The notes: generated by a model from the sequence alone, not told the origin. Shown: positions 32,237-41,423, counted from the first letter of the stretch. The stretch: DNA of 43,170 nucleotides from Nonomuraea ceibae (GCF_019396325.1 NZ_JAHKRO010000084.1:1-43170), one strand, 5' to 3'. Program-made: numbers and translations.

Positions 32237-33379
32237 ATGACGTTGGACAGCTCACTGTCACCGACCGGAGTCGCGGTGTTCTATGCCGTGCTGTCCCAGG
32301 GACCGGTCAGCCGTCGTCACATCGCCCGGCAGCTGGGCGTGTCCATGACGATGGTCACCAAGGCGGCACGCCCGCTGATCGACGCGGGCTATCTGGAGGA
32401 GCTCCCCGACAAGGAGCGCACGGGACCCGGCGCGGGCCGTCCGGCCAGCCCGCTGGCCGTCCGCGCGCACCGAGAGCGGATCGCCGGCATCATGATCAAG
32501 CCTCGAGAGCTGATCGGGGTGACCACCGACCTCACCGCGCAGATCCAGACCGAGGAGCGCATCGAGCTCGCCTCGTGCACCGTGCCCGAGGTGATCGCGG
32601 GCATCAGCACCCTGCTGGACAAGCTGGACGGCGGCATCACCAGGCTGGGCCTGTCGGTATCCGGCGACGTGGACCGCCGGTCGGGAGTCGTACGGCATGC
32701 GCCCATGTTCGGCTGGCATGACGTGCCGCTGGCCGACCTGGTGAGCATGACCACGCACCTGCCGAGAGCCAGCGTGGAGAACGACGTCAAGGCGCTGACC
32801 GCCTCGGAGCACTGGTTCGGCGTGGGGATCGGCGCCACCTCACTCGTCCTGGTCACCGTCGGCAGCGGGATCGGGTGCGGTCTCATTCTCGACGGCGTCC
32901 TGCTGAGCGGTGCCTACGGGGTGGCGGGTGAGCTTGGGCACACGACGGTCGAGCTCGGCGGCAGGCCCTGCTATTGCGGCGGCTCCGGCTGTCTGGAGAC
33001 CGTCGCCGCGGCCGACGCGGTCCTCGCCGCCGCGCGCGAGGGGACCGGTCGGGCGGACCTGTCCCTGGAGCAGGCGCTGGCCCTCGCCAGGTCCGGCGAT
33101 GCCGTCGTCCAGGCCGTGTTCGAGAAGGCGGGCAGCGCCATGGGCGTCGGCATCTCGACCGTCGCCAACCTCCTCGGGCCAGAACAGATCGTGGTCACCG
33201 GAGAAGGGCTGAGCGCGGCCCGTGACCTGATGGAGCCGGCGATCCGCGCAGGCTTCGCCAGGCAGACCATGGGGTCGGCCGCACGCGCCAGACTCACCGT
33301 CCGCGAGATCACCTTCCACGACTGGGCACGCGGCGCCGCCGTCGTCGCCATCCAGGACCTCATCTCAGCCAGCCGCTAG
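32237..33379 (+). CDS. ROK-family transcriptional repressor (NagC/XylR type)
   Basis: 380 residues. The N-terminal winged helix (GPVSRRHIARQLGVSMTMVT) precedes a sugar-kinase-like ROK domain. This has the phosphate-loop-like VTVGSGIGCGLILDGVLLSG and the zinc motif GELGHTTVELGGRPCYCGGS with GCLE. Such proteins repress until they bind the inducing sugar. ATG 32237 has no ribosome site but coincides with a predicted transcription start, so leaderless translation is likely. It should control the divergent transporter operon and the downstream alpha-galactosidase (start 20 bases on). Confidence 0.92.
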   Translation: MTLDSSLSPTGVAVFYAVLSQGPVSRRHIARQLGVSMTMVTKAARPLIDAGYLEELPDKERTGPGAGRPASPLAVRAHRERIAGIMIKPRELIGVTTDLTAQIQTEERIELASCTVPEVIAGISTLLDKLDGGITRLGLSVSGDVDRRSGVVRHAPMFGWHDVPLADLVSMTTHLPRASVENDVKALTASEHWFGVGIGATSLVLVTVGSGIGCGLILDGVLLSGAYGVAGELGHTTVELGGRPCYCGGSGCLETVAAADAVLAAAREGTGRADLSLEQALALARSGDAVVQAVFEKAGSAMGVGISTVANLLGPEQIVVTGEGLSAARDLMEPAIRAGFARQTMGSAARARLTVREITFHDWARGAAVVAIQDLISASR

Positions 33380-33398
33380 CTACATAAAGGGACTCTTC

Positions 33399-35420
33399 TT
33401 GCCACACCACTTGACCGGGGGCGGGACCACGCTCCTGCTGGACTTCGACGGCCATGCGCTGCCCCGCGTCCTCCACTGGGGCGTGGAACTGCCTGAGGCC
33501 GATGCCGTCCCCCGCGCCGAGAACGCCTTCCCCTTGCTTCCGCTGGAGGCGGACGGCTGGCTTGGCCGACCGGGTCTCGCGGGCGATCGTGCCGGGCAGT
33601 TCCCTCATCTGCGGCTTCGCCGTACCGAACAGACGACCATAGGCGCGGCGGACGCCGAGGCGGGCGTCGCGGTGGCGTGCGAGCTGATCATGGACGAGCA
33701 CGGCGTGCTGCGCATGCGGCACCAGGTACGCAACGACGGCGACTCTCCGTACACCGTGGCGGCGCTCCGCGCCGTCCTGCCCGTCCCCGACGAGGCCACA
33801 GAACTACTGGACCTCACGGGCCGCTGGGGCAACGAGCGCGCGCCGCAACGCCACAGCTTCGGCTACGGCACGCATGGCCGCGAGGGCAGGCAGGGGCGGC
33901 CGGGCCACGACGCGGCGACCTTGCTGGTGGCGGGCACGCCCGGGTTCGGCTTCCGTCATGGCCAGGTGTGGGCGGTGCATGTGGGGTGGAGCGGCGGATG
34001 CGAGTACTACGCCGAGCGCCACCCCGACTTTCCCGGCGTCCTCGCCGGCGGCGAGCTTCTCGCCTCAGGAGAGGTAAGGCTCGCGCCGGGCGAGACCTAC
34101 ACCTCCCCCTGGGTCTACTTCATCCACTCCGCGGAAGGGCTGGACGGCATCAGCGCCCGACTGCACGGCCACCTGCGCGCCCGTCCCGGGCATCCCACCT
34201 CCTCCCGTCTGGTCCACCTGAACACGTGGGAGGCCGTCTATTTCGACCACGACCTGCACCGGCTGAAGAAGCTCGCCGACACGGCGGCGGGCATCGGGGT
34301 CGAGCGGTTCGTCCTGGACGACGGCTGGTTCACCGGCCGCCGCAACGACAAGGCGGGCCTGGGCGATTGGCAGGTCGACGCCGAGGCATGGCCGGACGGC
34401 CTGCACCCGCTGGTGGACCACGTGAGATCCCTCGGGATGGAGTTCGGTCTGTGGGTCGAGCCCGAAATGGTCAACCTCGACTCCGAGCTGGCGCGTGCCC
34501 ACCCTGACTGGGTCCTGGCCGCCCCCGGGCGCCTGCAACGCCCGGTGCGCAACCAGCACGTTCTCGACCTGATCCATCCCGGCGCGTACGCCTACGTCCG
34601 CGACAGCCTGGATGCGCTGCTGAAGGAGTACGACATCGCCTATCTGAAGTGGGACCACAACCGCCCCCTGGTCGAGGCGGTCCATGAGGGGACGGCGGCC
34701 GTGCGCAGGCAGACGCTCGCCACGTACGCGCTCATCGACGAGCTGCGCGCGCGGCACCCCGGCGTCGAGATCGAATCATGCGCCTCCGGCGGCGGACGGG
34801 TCGACCTGGGCATCCTCGAACGCACCGACCGCGTCTGGGCCTCCGACACCAACGACCCCGTGGACCGTCAGCACATCCAGCGGTGGACCGGGCTGCTGCT
34901 GCCGCCCGAGCTCGTCGGCACCCACGTCGGCCCGGCCACCACGCACGTGACCGGCCGTACCACCCGGCTGTCCTTCCGTTGCGCCACGGCGCTGTTCGGG
35001 CACGCGGGCATCGAGTGGGACATCACCGCGTGCGAGGAGGACGAGCTCGCCGAGCTGGCCGCCTGGACGGCCGCCTACCGCCGGTTGCGTGGACTGCTCC
35101 ACAGCGGGACCACGGTCCGCGTGGACCACCCCGACCCCTCGGTACTCGTGCACGGCGTCGTCTCCGCCAACCGCGACCGCGCGGTGTTCTGCTACGCCCA
35201 GGTGGGAACGTCGGTCGCGGCCACTCCCCTGCGGCTGCGCCTGCCCGGCCTTGATCCCGGCACCCGGTACCACGTCTCGGTCTGCCCGGAACTGCATACC
35301 CACTCGGCCTTCCAGGCACCGGACGGCACGTTTTCGGGTCAGGTTATGAGCGCGGTCGGCCTTCCCCTTCCACGGCTGCTCATCGCGGACGCGGTCGTGC
35401 TGGAGATCGAGGCTACCTAG
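33399..35420 (+). CDS. Alpha-galactosidase, glycoside hydrolase family 36
   Basis: 673 residues, no signal peptide, so intracellular. The N-terminal beta-sandwich precedes the catalytic barrel with FVLDDGWFTGRRNDKAGLGD and MEFGLWVEPEMVNLDSELAR. The nucleophile D419 lies in LKWDHNR and the acid/base D483 in WASDTNDPVDR. GH36 enzymes of this length release galactose from melibiose, raffinose and similar alpha-galactosides. TTG 33399 follows AAAGGGA and matches the family start. Probably co-transcribed with the ROK gene and fed by the divergent transporter. Confidence 0.92.
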   Translation: MPHHLTGGGTTLLLDFDGHALPRVLHWGVELPEADAVPRAENAFPLLPLEADGWLGRPGLAGDRAGQFPHLRLRRTEQTTIGAADAEAGVAVACELIMDEHGVLRMRHQVRNDGDSPYTVAALRAVLPVPDEATELLDLTGRWGNERAPQRHSFGYGTHGREGRQGRPGHDAATLLVAGTPGFGFRHGQVWAVHVGWSGGCEYYAERHPDFPGVLAGGELLASGEVRLAPGETYTSPWVYFIHSAEGLDGISARLHGHLRARPGHPTSSRLVHLNTWEAVYFDHDLHRLKKLADTAAGIGVERFVLDDGWFTGRRNDKAGLGDWQVDAEAWPDGLHPLVDHVRSLGMEFGLWVEPEMVNLDSELARAHPDWVLAAPGRLQRPVRNQHVLDLIHPGAYAYVRDSLDALLKEYDIAYLKWDHNRPLVEAVHEGTAAVRRQTLATYALIDELRARHPGVEIESCASGGGRVDLGILERTDRVWASDTNDPVDRQHIQRWTGLLLPPELVGTHVGPATTHVTGRTTRLSFRCATALFGHAGIEWDITACEEDELAELAAWTAAYRRLRGLLHSGTTVRVDHPDPSVLVHGVVSANRDRAVFCYAQVGTSVAATPLRLRLPGLDPGTRYHVSVCPELHTHSAFQAPDGTFSGQVMSAVGLPLPRLLIADAVVLEIEAT

Positions 35421-35619
35421 GTTTCACGAGCCCGCAGCGACTTGCTGGAGGCTCCGCTGCGGTGGCCTTGATCCTGACGGACCCAAGCCTCCCTGGAGCC
35501 CGCTCCCACCAGGGTCCGCGCGACCAGGTCCGAAACATCTCGGGGTCACCGTAGTACTCGCGGCCAATCCGAGCGTACCAGCCCGATAGGCTCTGAGCAG
35601 GATCTTCGGGCTCTGTCAA
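35413..35619 (-). CDS. Small unrecognised reading frame, possible gene end
   Basis: Sixty-eight codons reading GWYARIGREYYGDPEMFRTW then SRGPWWERAPGRLG. The aromatic-rich composition is unlike a chance antisense frame in this GC-rich DNA, so it may be the surviving end of a gene cut by the Tn3 remnant that starts at about 35625. There is no good ribosome site (first codon TTG) and no family is recognised. It overlaps the alpha-galactosidase stop by eight bases. Confidence 0.3.
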   Translation of the reverse strand: MTEPEDPAQSLSGWYARIGREYYGDPEMFRTWSRGPWWERAPGRLGSVRIKATAAEPPASRCGLVKPR

Positions 35620-35624
35620 GGGGT

Positions 35625-36540
35625 GGCCCGGTTGGCGACGCGGGTGTTCACGGACCAGGAGTTAGAAGCCCTGCGGAGTTCCTGAGATCGGCCGAGAGGA
35701 GCTGTTCCGGTTCTCCGCGTTGACCCCAGCAGGCTCGGCGTTTGTTGCTACCGGTCGGAGCCGAGGGCCGGTAGACGGGCTGGAGCTATCCAGTGCGCTG
35801 TTACGTTGCCTGGTTGGGGTTTCGTTCGGGACGGTGTGGTATCGGCGCCGGGTCAGCGGTGGCGCGGCTGGCCGAGCAACTTGGCGTCGAACCGGATGTC
35901 ATCGGATCCTAAGGCGGCGGATGATGATCCGTACGGATCACCTGCAGCTGTGGCGAAGTACTGGGGTGGCGGACGGCGACGGCGCTGAAGCTGAAGGAAC
36001 CGGATGAGTTCCTGTGGCGCTGATAATGAAGCACGATTCGCCGACGCTGTGGTTCCCGCCGACGCGTGAGTATCTGATTCGGGCGAAGGTGATCTGGCCG
36101 GGGCGGTGACCGTCGCGGAGCAGATTGCGCATGCTCGCGAGGTCGCACAGGCCGAGATGTTCGATCAGCTGGCGTACGAATTGAAGATCCCCGCCCTGTG
36201 CTGGACGGGCTGCCGGTGACCGACTTGGCGATCGAGATAAGTCGGCTGCGGTGGCTGAGCAAGGGCCGGTGGAAGCATCGCCGGTCGCAGTGAAGGCCGA
36301 GGTCGCGAAGTGGAGTTTCTGCGCCAGATGGACGCCCATGTGCTGGATATGTCCGTATTGCCAGCGAAGCGGCGCCGGTTCTGGCCAAGAGAGCCCCGTC
36401 TGAGGGCGCAGGCGCTGCAGCGGCGCGAGCCAGAATGCCGGTATTCGTTCCTGTGACGTTGGTGGTCCAGTCGGCGGCTCAGGTGCTGGATGAGGTTGTG
36501 CAGTTGTTCGATCAGGCGGTCTTGGCGCGGGAAGGCACGC
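35625..36540 (+). pseudogene. tnpA: Tn3-family transposase TnpA, N-terminal half, heavily degraded
   Basis: Pieces in all three frames follow the TnpA N-terminal (DUF4158) region in order: VATRVFTDQELEALR, then a middle with LPGWGFVRD. Next come VKAEVAKWSF, DAHVLDMSVLPAKRRRFW and AQALQRREPECRYSF. The last piece contains VLDEVVQLFDQAVLAREG. Many frameshifts and deletions. It separates the sugar locus from the secreted-protein cluster. Confidence 0.8.
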
Positions 36541-36790
36541 CGGGGCGTGGGAACGCAGACCCGGCACATTGCCGCGAAGTATCACCGAAGCAGTAAGGCG
36601 CTGAATTCCGACCTCTCCCGTCCCTTGGCGGGCTCTCTGTGGGGGCATGTGGTCGACGTGTGGTGAACCTGTGGCTACTGCTGCGATGATGCGGGCAAGA
36701 ATCAACGGCGGCATGGCAGATAATCAATTCACCGGAAATTCTCGCACTCTGGCGCAGTCATTGGCCAGTGCGATGCGCAGCAGCAATCCT

Positions 36791-36816
36791 CCGCTCGATC
36801 TTGAGTCATCGAGCGG
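36791..36816 (+). promoter_or_regulatory. Inverted repeat in the leader of the secreted-protein cluster
   Basis: CCGCTCGAT (36791-36799) and ATCGAGCGG (36808-36816) form a perfect 9-bp stem with an 8-base loop, 25 bases before the first start codon. It could be an operator or an RNA hairpin affecting translation. Confidence 0.55.
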
Positions 36817-36841
36817 AACGGCATCCATTCCGGAGGGAAAA

Positions 36842-37165
36842 ATGACCCGCCATCATGTCATGCGGACCTTCACCGCGACTGCCTTGGCCGCAGCCACCTT
36901 AGGAGTGCTCGGCAGTCCGGCACAGGCGGTTGTCGAAGAGTGCCGCGGCTGGCTGTACGGCGACAACTCAGCGGCGGCCACCTGCAACTACGGGTTCGGG
37001 AGATATCGCGTCGCAGCGAAATGCGACTCCCCCAGATATCCCTATTCGATCACGATATACGGCCCGTGGAAGTGGCGGGAGTCAAGGACCAAGGATCCCG
37101 CCAGGTCGACCGTGAACGGCGACAACTACAACTGCCACATCGTCAGGGCATGGACCTCCGTGTGA
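36842..37165 (+). CDS. Small secreted four-cysteine protein, paralogue 1
   Basis: 107 residues. A Sec signal peptide (about 1-29, LGVLGSPAQA) precedes a mature chain of about 78 residues with four cysteines at C-x13-C-x12-C-x36-C. Conserved blocks are GFGRYRVAAKCDSPRYPYSI then TIYGPWKWRES, and the closing C-HIVRAWTSV. Two disulfides are likely. I recognise no family; binding protein, inhibitor, toxin or small structural protein are all possible. ATG 36842 follows GGAGGGAAAA. First of three tandem copies. Confidence 0.85.
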   Translation: MTRHHVMRTFTATALAAATLGVLGSPAQAVVEECRGWLYGDNSAAATCNYGFGRYRVAAKCDSPRYPYSITIYGPWKWRESRTKDPARSTVNGDNYNCHIVRAWTSV

Positions 37166-37205
37166 ACGCCCGGGCCAGGCACTCCAAACGATGGAGGGAG
37201 AAAGG

Positions 37206-37529
37206 ATGACCCGCTTCGGCATGCTGCGAGTCCTCACCGCGACCGCCGTGGCCACCGCCACACTCGGTGTGCTCAGCAGCCCCGCACAGGCCCTCGTCGA
37301 CCAATGCGTCGCCTGGAAACTGGGCGGCAACGAGGCAGCAGCCTACTGCAAGGCCGGATTCGGGAGGTATCGCGTGGCGGCGAAGTGCGATTCACCCACC
37401 TATCCCTACTCCATAACGGTGTACGGCCCGTGGAAGTGGCGGGAGACGACCACCAAGGAAGCGCCGAGGTCGTACGTGGACGGCGACAGATACGGCTGCC
37501 ACATCGTCCGGGTGTGGACATCTGTGTAG
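37206..37529 (+). CDS. Small secreted four-cysteine protein, paralogue 2
   Basis: 107 residues, closely similar to the previous gene: signal peptide ending SSPAQA, cysteine spacing again x13, x12 and x36, blocks GFGRYRVAAKCDSPTYPYSI and VYGPWKWRETTTKEAP. ATG 37206 follows GGAGGGAGAAAGG. It starts 40 bases after paralogue 1, indicating an operon from tandem duplication. Variation is concentrated between the first two cysteines and in the segment after the KWRE block. Confidence 0.85.
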   Translation: MTRFGMLRVLTATAVATATLGVLSSPAQALVDQCVAWKLGGNEAAAYCKAGFGRYRVAAKCDSPTYPYSITVYGPWKWRETTTKEAPRSYVDGDRYGCHIVRVWTSV

Positions 37530-37585
37530 CTGCAGCGGCTCTGCTGACAAATGCTCCAACCCAAGACCCGTGGAAAGAGGGATCG

Positions 37586-37918
37586 ATGTCCCGGCTCACT
37601 TCTCTGCGCGTACTGACCGCGACCGCCCTGGCCGCGACCACTTTGGGCGTGCTCAGCCCAGCTGCCCACGCAGCCGTCGATTCTTGTCATCCCGAGGTGC
37701 GGTCGGGCAGCAACCTGGCTCGTACCATCTGCTTCAGGGGATTCGGAAAATATCGCGTCGCAGCGAGGTGCGACTCGGCCACCTATCCCTACTCGATCAC
37801 CATCTACGGGCCGTGGAGGTCACGGAACTCAGGCACAGAATATCCGGAGGCATCAGTCGTGTACGGCGACAGGTACGCCTGCCACATCTCCAAGGCATGG
37901 ACGTCCACCCTGAGCTAG
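37586..37918 (+). CDS. Small secreted four-cysteine protein, paralogue 3
   Basis: 110 residues. Signal peptide ends PAAHA. The four cysteines are kept, but the first spacing is x14 and GPWRSRN replaces GPWKWRE, so this copy is the most diverged. The core GFGKYRVAARCDSATYPYSI is unchanged. It starts 56 bases after paralogue 2, with GAAAGAGGGA as ribosome site. No downstream gene shares the strand. Confidence 0.85.
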   Translation: MSRLTSLRVLTATALAATTLGVLSPAAHAAVDSCHPEVRSGSNLARTICFRGFGKYRVAARCDSATYPYSITIYGPWRSRNSGTEYPEASVVYGDRYACHISKAWTSTLS

Positions 37919-38086
37919 CAGAATCGCTGGTGAGCTCACCTGTCGGCTGTCGTGTCCTGCGCGATCTGTTCGCGCTGCGGCTGGGCGCGAGCCGCACTTC
38001 ACAGGTGGAGCCCGAGACGAGAAGACCACCGGCTGTGGTTCAGCCATAAAGCTCCCGGCGGAGGGGGCACCGGTGACGAATGACTC

Positions 38087-38753
38087 CTATGGGCGGCCGG
38101 GACGCGGCTGAGGCACGGAGTCCTCGTCCAGGTCGAGCTGCTCTCTGAGCAGGACGTGCAGAAGGTGACGACGCAGGTCCGCAGCCTCCTCGACAATCCC
38201 GCGGGTGTCGCCATCTCCGTCCGCTATGGCGCCGACGAACTGGAAGAGGTGGGTTGCCAGCGCGACCGGCAGCGATACGTTGCGGTCAGGCGCGGATGCT
38301 CGTTGCGCGTCATCCGTTTCGACGCGCCAGCCGTAAGGCTCCCCCTCGGGCATGTCACAGGCGTTCTCCAGCTGGGTGGCGTCGGCCGCGCCGATACGGC
38401 GGGCTGTCTCGACGAAGGCGGCGAGGTCGCCGAGTGTGGCCGACGGTTGGCCGTCCGCGTTGCGGTAGACGAATTCCAGTCGTAAGTGACTACGCTGCCG
38501 GATGCTACAGCGTCGAGTGCCGGGAGGTTGAAGTGCCGCTTCCTGCTCCCCCGCCCGGGGCGGGTCCCGGGCGGGGGGCTGCGCGCCCACCGGCCGTCGA
38601 AGATGGCGGTGGGGCGCTCAGGGCGTTCGCCGATGGATGACTCGAGCCAGACAAAGCGATCCCCGAACGGCTCCGCGTGGCGTTGTCGAAAACCCCCAGG
38701 CGCCATTCCACATTGTGGCAGTCAGCTTGCGGATCGCCGGGGAGGGCGCCCAC
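38087..38753 (-). pseudogene. Hypothetical protein gene broken by frameshifts
   Basis: Three consecutive minus-strand frames look protein-like: NVEWRLGVFDNAT, then PFGDRFVWLESSIGERPERP with TAIFDGRW and FNLPALDAVASGSVV. The last frame reads LRLEFVYRNADGQPSATLGD, RIGAADATQLENACDMPEGE and VALATHLFQFVGAIADGDGD. They join if one base is lost or gained near 38690 and 38490. I recognise no family. The last frame alone (38087-38590) might be expressed as a 167-residue protein, but its start region is arginine/proline-rich and unconvincing. Confidence 0.5.
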
Positions 38754-38894
38754 CTGGCGTGGCGGCGGCGCGGGTCGGGGTCGGGGTCGTACCCGTGAGG
38801 ATGGGATTGGCCCGATCCGCCCAGGCGGCCGGACAGCCCCTTGGCGTCGATGCGTTGGCGTGCCATGCTCTGGCCGAGCACGCGTGTGCAGGGT

Positions 38895-41099
38895 CTACCG
38901 GGGGTTCGGTTCTGGGGGCAGGAGCGTGGGGACACCCGTTGAGGGGGATGGGTGCAGTACGTGCACCCGTGCTGAGGCGATGTCGAAGTAGAGGCCCACG
39001 AGTTTCAACTGTCCCGCGCTGAACAGGTCGTCGACCTGGCGGTAGGTCCTCAGGTTCTCCAGCTGTTGCTGGACGTTCAGTCGGCACAGCGCATCCAGTG
39101 CCGCGTCGCGGTCGTGGTGGTCGGCGCGGAGGCGAGTCAGGCTGGGGTCGCCGTGTCGGAGCCAGCGATTCAGCCGGGGCAGCTCCGCTGTGGTCGCGGA
39201 TCGGTCGAGAAGGGCGGTCATGGCGCCGCATCCGGAGTGGCCGCAGATCGTGATGGTGTGCACCGACAGCACGCTGGTGGCGAACTCGATGGCGGCGGCC
39301 ACTGAATCATCGCTCGGGTCGCAGGCGGCGCGCGGCACGAGGTTGCCGACGTTGCGCACGGTGAACAGGTCTCCGGGGCCGCTGGAGGTGATCAGGCTGG
39401 GTACGATCCTGGAGTCGGCGCAGGTGATGAACAGGTGCGAGGGGCGCTGTTCGGTGGCCAGTTCGGTGAAGATGGGCCGTAGCAGAGGGGCCGTGCGCTT
39501 GTGGAACTCGTCAGCGCCTTGGATGAGTTGGCATTCGACGGGTGTGGTGGTCGAGTCGGTGCGGCGGTGTGTCCAGGGCAGCCACCAGCGTCCCGGTGCC
39601 TTGGGTGGGCTCTTGGCGGGGAACATGCGTCCGCCACCGGCCGCCATCGTGTACCACTCGTCGTGCAGTTCGTCGATGGTGACCGTGCCGCCGAGGCGTT
39701 CGTGGTCCAGCCGCCAGGAGTGGATCGCCTCGAAGGCGGCGTTGTCCATGAAGTCGATGTTCAGGTCCAGGTCCACGACGGCGCCCTCCGGGATCGTCCG
39801 CAGTTCCTGAGTCAGGCGCGGAACCCCGAGGAAGGTGAGCGAGCCGGAGACGGTCGTGTGCACGCGCCCGTCCGGCTCGGCCCGCTTGTCCACTGTTACC
39901 CGTGTCAGTCGTCGCAGCGCCAGTAGCGCGGCCAGCGCGAGCCCGGCCAGGACGCCCTCGGCCAGCCCTACGAGGATCACACCCGTCATGGTCGCCAGGT
40001 AGACAGGCACCTCGTTGTGGCCGTGCACCTTCCTGACGTGGCCGAGGCTGATCGTTTTGATGCCGATGAAGACGAGCAGGGCCGCCAAGGCCTCCATGGG
40101 GATGAACTTGATCGTCCAGCCCAGGCAGAGGGCGAAGAGCAGGACCCAGAGACCGTGCAGGATGGCGGACCATCGGCTGCGCGCTCCGGCCTGCACGTTG
40201 GTGGTGCTGCGTACGATCACGCCGGCCACGGGCAGCCCGCCCAGGGTCCCGCTCACCATGTTGGCCACGCCCTGACCGCACAGCTCACGGTCGAGGTCGG
40301 CGCGGGGACCGGTGTGCTTGGCGTCGGTGGCCACGCAGCACAGGAGCGACTCGGCCCCAGCCAGCAGGGCGATGAGCAGTGCTGCGCCGGCGACGTGGTG
40401 CCAGTCGCCCACCGGCACTTCCGGCGGTGCCCACGCGGTGATCGCTCCGGACAGGTCGATGCGTGTAACGTTCCAGCCGAACACCCAGGCGGTGCCGGCG
40501 GCCACGAGCAGCGCCACCAGGGGCGCCGGGATGGCCTGGACATGCTGGGGCAGCCTCGCCCAGACCAGCAGGACGGTGATGGTCAGCACGCCGACCATCA
40601 CCTTGTGGCCGTGCATGTCGAGGATCTGGCCGGGTAGTTCGATCAGGTTGGCCAGCGTCGAATGCTGGGGGCTGCCACCCAGGACCACGCGTAGCTGGGC
40701 CAGGGCGATGATGATGCCGACGCCGGCCAGCATTCCGTGGACGACCGCAGGTGAGACCGCCAGTGCGGCCCGGGCCGCTTTGAAGGCGCCGAGCAGCAAC
40801 TGCACTGCGCCGGCCAGGATCGTGATCAGGCAGGTGGCTCGCCAGCCGTAGGCGTGTACCAGGCCCGCGATCACCAGGACCAGGCTCGCTGTGGGGCCGC
40901 TGACCTGGACGGGCGAGCCGCCCAGCCAGCCTGCGACGATGCCGCCGACCGCAGCTGCGATCAGCCCGGCCCCGAGCGGCACTCCGGCGGCCATCGCGAT
41001 GCCCAGCGACAGGGGCACTGCGACGAGAAAGACTACGAGTGATGCCGGGAAATCATGTCGGAGAGTGTGTATAAGCCTACCCTCTGTAACTGTACTCAT
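38895..41099 (-). CDS. SulP-family anion transporter fused to a beta-carbonic anhydrase
   Basis: 734 residues. The N-terminal SulP membrane domain (about 1-400, roughly 11-12 helices) includes PASLVVFLVAVPLSLGIAMA and VQVSGPTASLVLVIAGLVHA. A STAS domain (about 415-500) has VVDLDLNIDFMDNAAFEAIH. A C-terminal beta-carbonic anhydrase (about 525-715) has zinc ligands in FITCADSRIVPSLI and ITICGHSGCGAMTALL. The fusion should import bicarbonate, or another anion, and interconvert it with carbon dioxide at the inner membrane face. ATG 41099 follows AGGG; a GTG two codons upstream is possible. A single-gene unit with no obvious partner. Confidence 0.93.
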   Translation of the reverse strand: MSTVTEGRLIHTLRHDFPASLVVFLVAVPLSLGIAMAAGVPLGAGLIAAAVGGIVAGWLGGSPVQVSGPTASLVLVIAGLVHAYGWRATCLITILAGAVQLLLGAFKAARAALAVSPAVVHGMLAGVGIIIALAQLRVVLGGSPQHSTLANLIELPGQILDMHGHKVMVGVLTITVLLVWARLPQHVQAIPAPLVALLVAAGTAWVFGWNVTRIDLSGAITAWAPPEVPVGDWHHVAGAALLIALLAGAESLLCCVATDAKHTGPRADLDRELCGQGVANMVSGTLGGLPVAGVIVRSTTNVQAGARSRWSAILHGLWVLLFALCLGWTIKFIPMEALAALLVFIGIKTISLGHVRKVHGHNEVPVYLATMTGVILVGLAEGVLAGLALAALLALRRLTRVTVDKRAEPDGRVHTTVSGSLTFLGVPRLTQELRTIPEGAVVDLDLNIDFMDNAAFEAIHSWRLDHERLGGTVTIDELHDEWYTMAAGGGRMFPAKSPPKAPGRWWLPWTHRRTDSTTTPVECQLIQGADEFHKRTAPLLRPIFTELATEQRPSHLFITCADSRIVPSLITSSGPGDLFTVRNVGNLVPRAACDPSDDSVAAAIEFATSVLSVHTITICGHSGCGAMTALLDRSATTAELPRLNRWLRHGDPSLTRLRADHHDRDAALDALCRLNVQQQLENLRTYRQVDDLFSAGQLKLVGLYFDIASARVHVLHPSPSTGVPTLLPPEPNPR

Positions 41100-41423
41100 G
41101 GGCACACCCTAATGTCCTACCGCCGATGCGCCAGAGCTCTCGGAGCCCGCCCAGCATGCCCCTACCCGAAACACCAGTCCAGGAGCCGATGACCGGGTGA
41201 ACGGATCCTCCCCCCACAGATCACCAGCCCACAGCTCACTTCCTGCGTTGGCACGCTCGGCAGCCCGGGGCCCGGCGCGAACGGAGGAGAGGCATGGCGG
41301 TCAAGGTGTGCTTGTGGGCGGACTCGCCACAGTACGCCGAGAAGTGCACACCCTTCCTCTGACCATTCCCAGCGGTGATTTGCTGATTCGAACCGCAGAT
41401 CAGCGCTGGCGCCGTCAACGACG
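41100..41423. other. Intergenic debris
   Basis: There is no intact gene. The minus strand at about 41290-41420 reads ADLRFESANHRWEWSEEGCA, resembling the start of PAS domains in actinobacterial PAS-ANTAR regulators. It is too short to call firmly. Confidence 0.3.
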
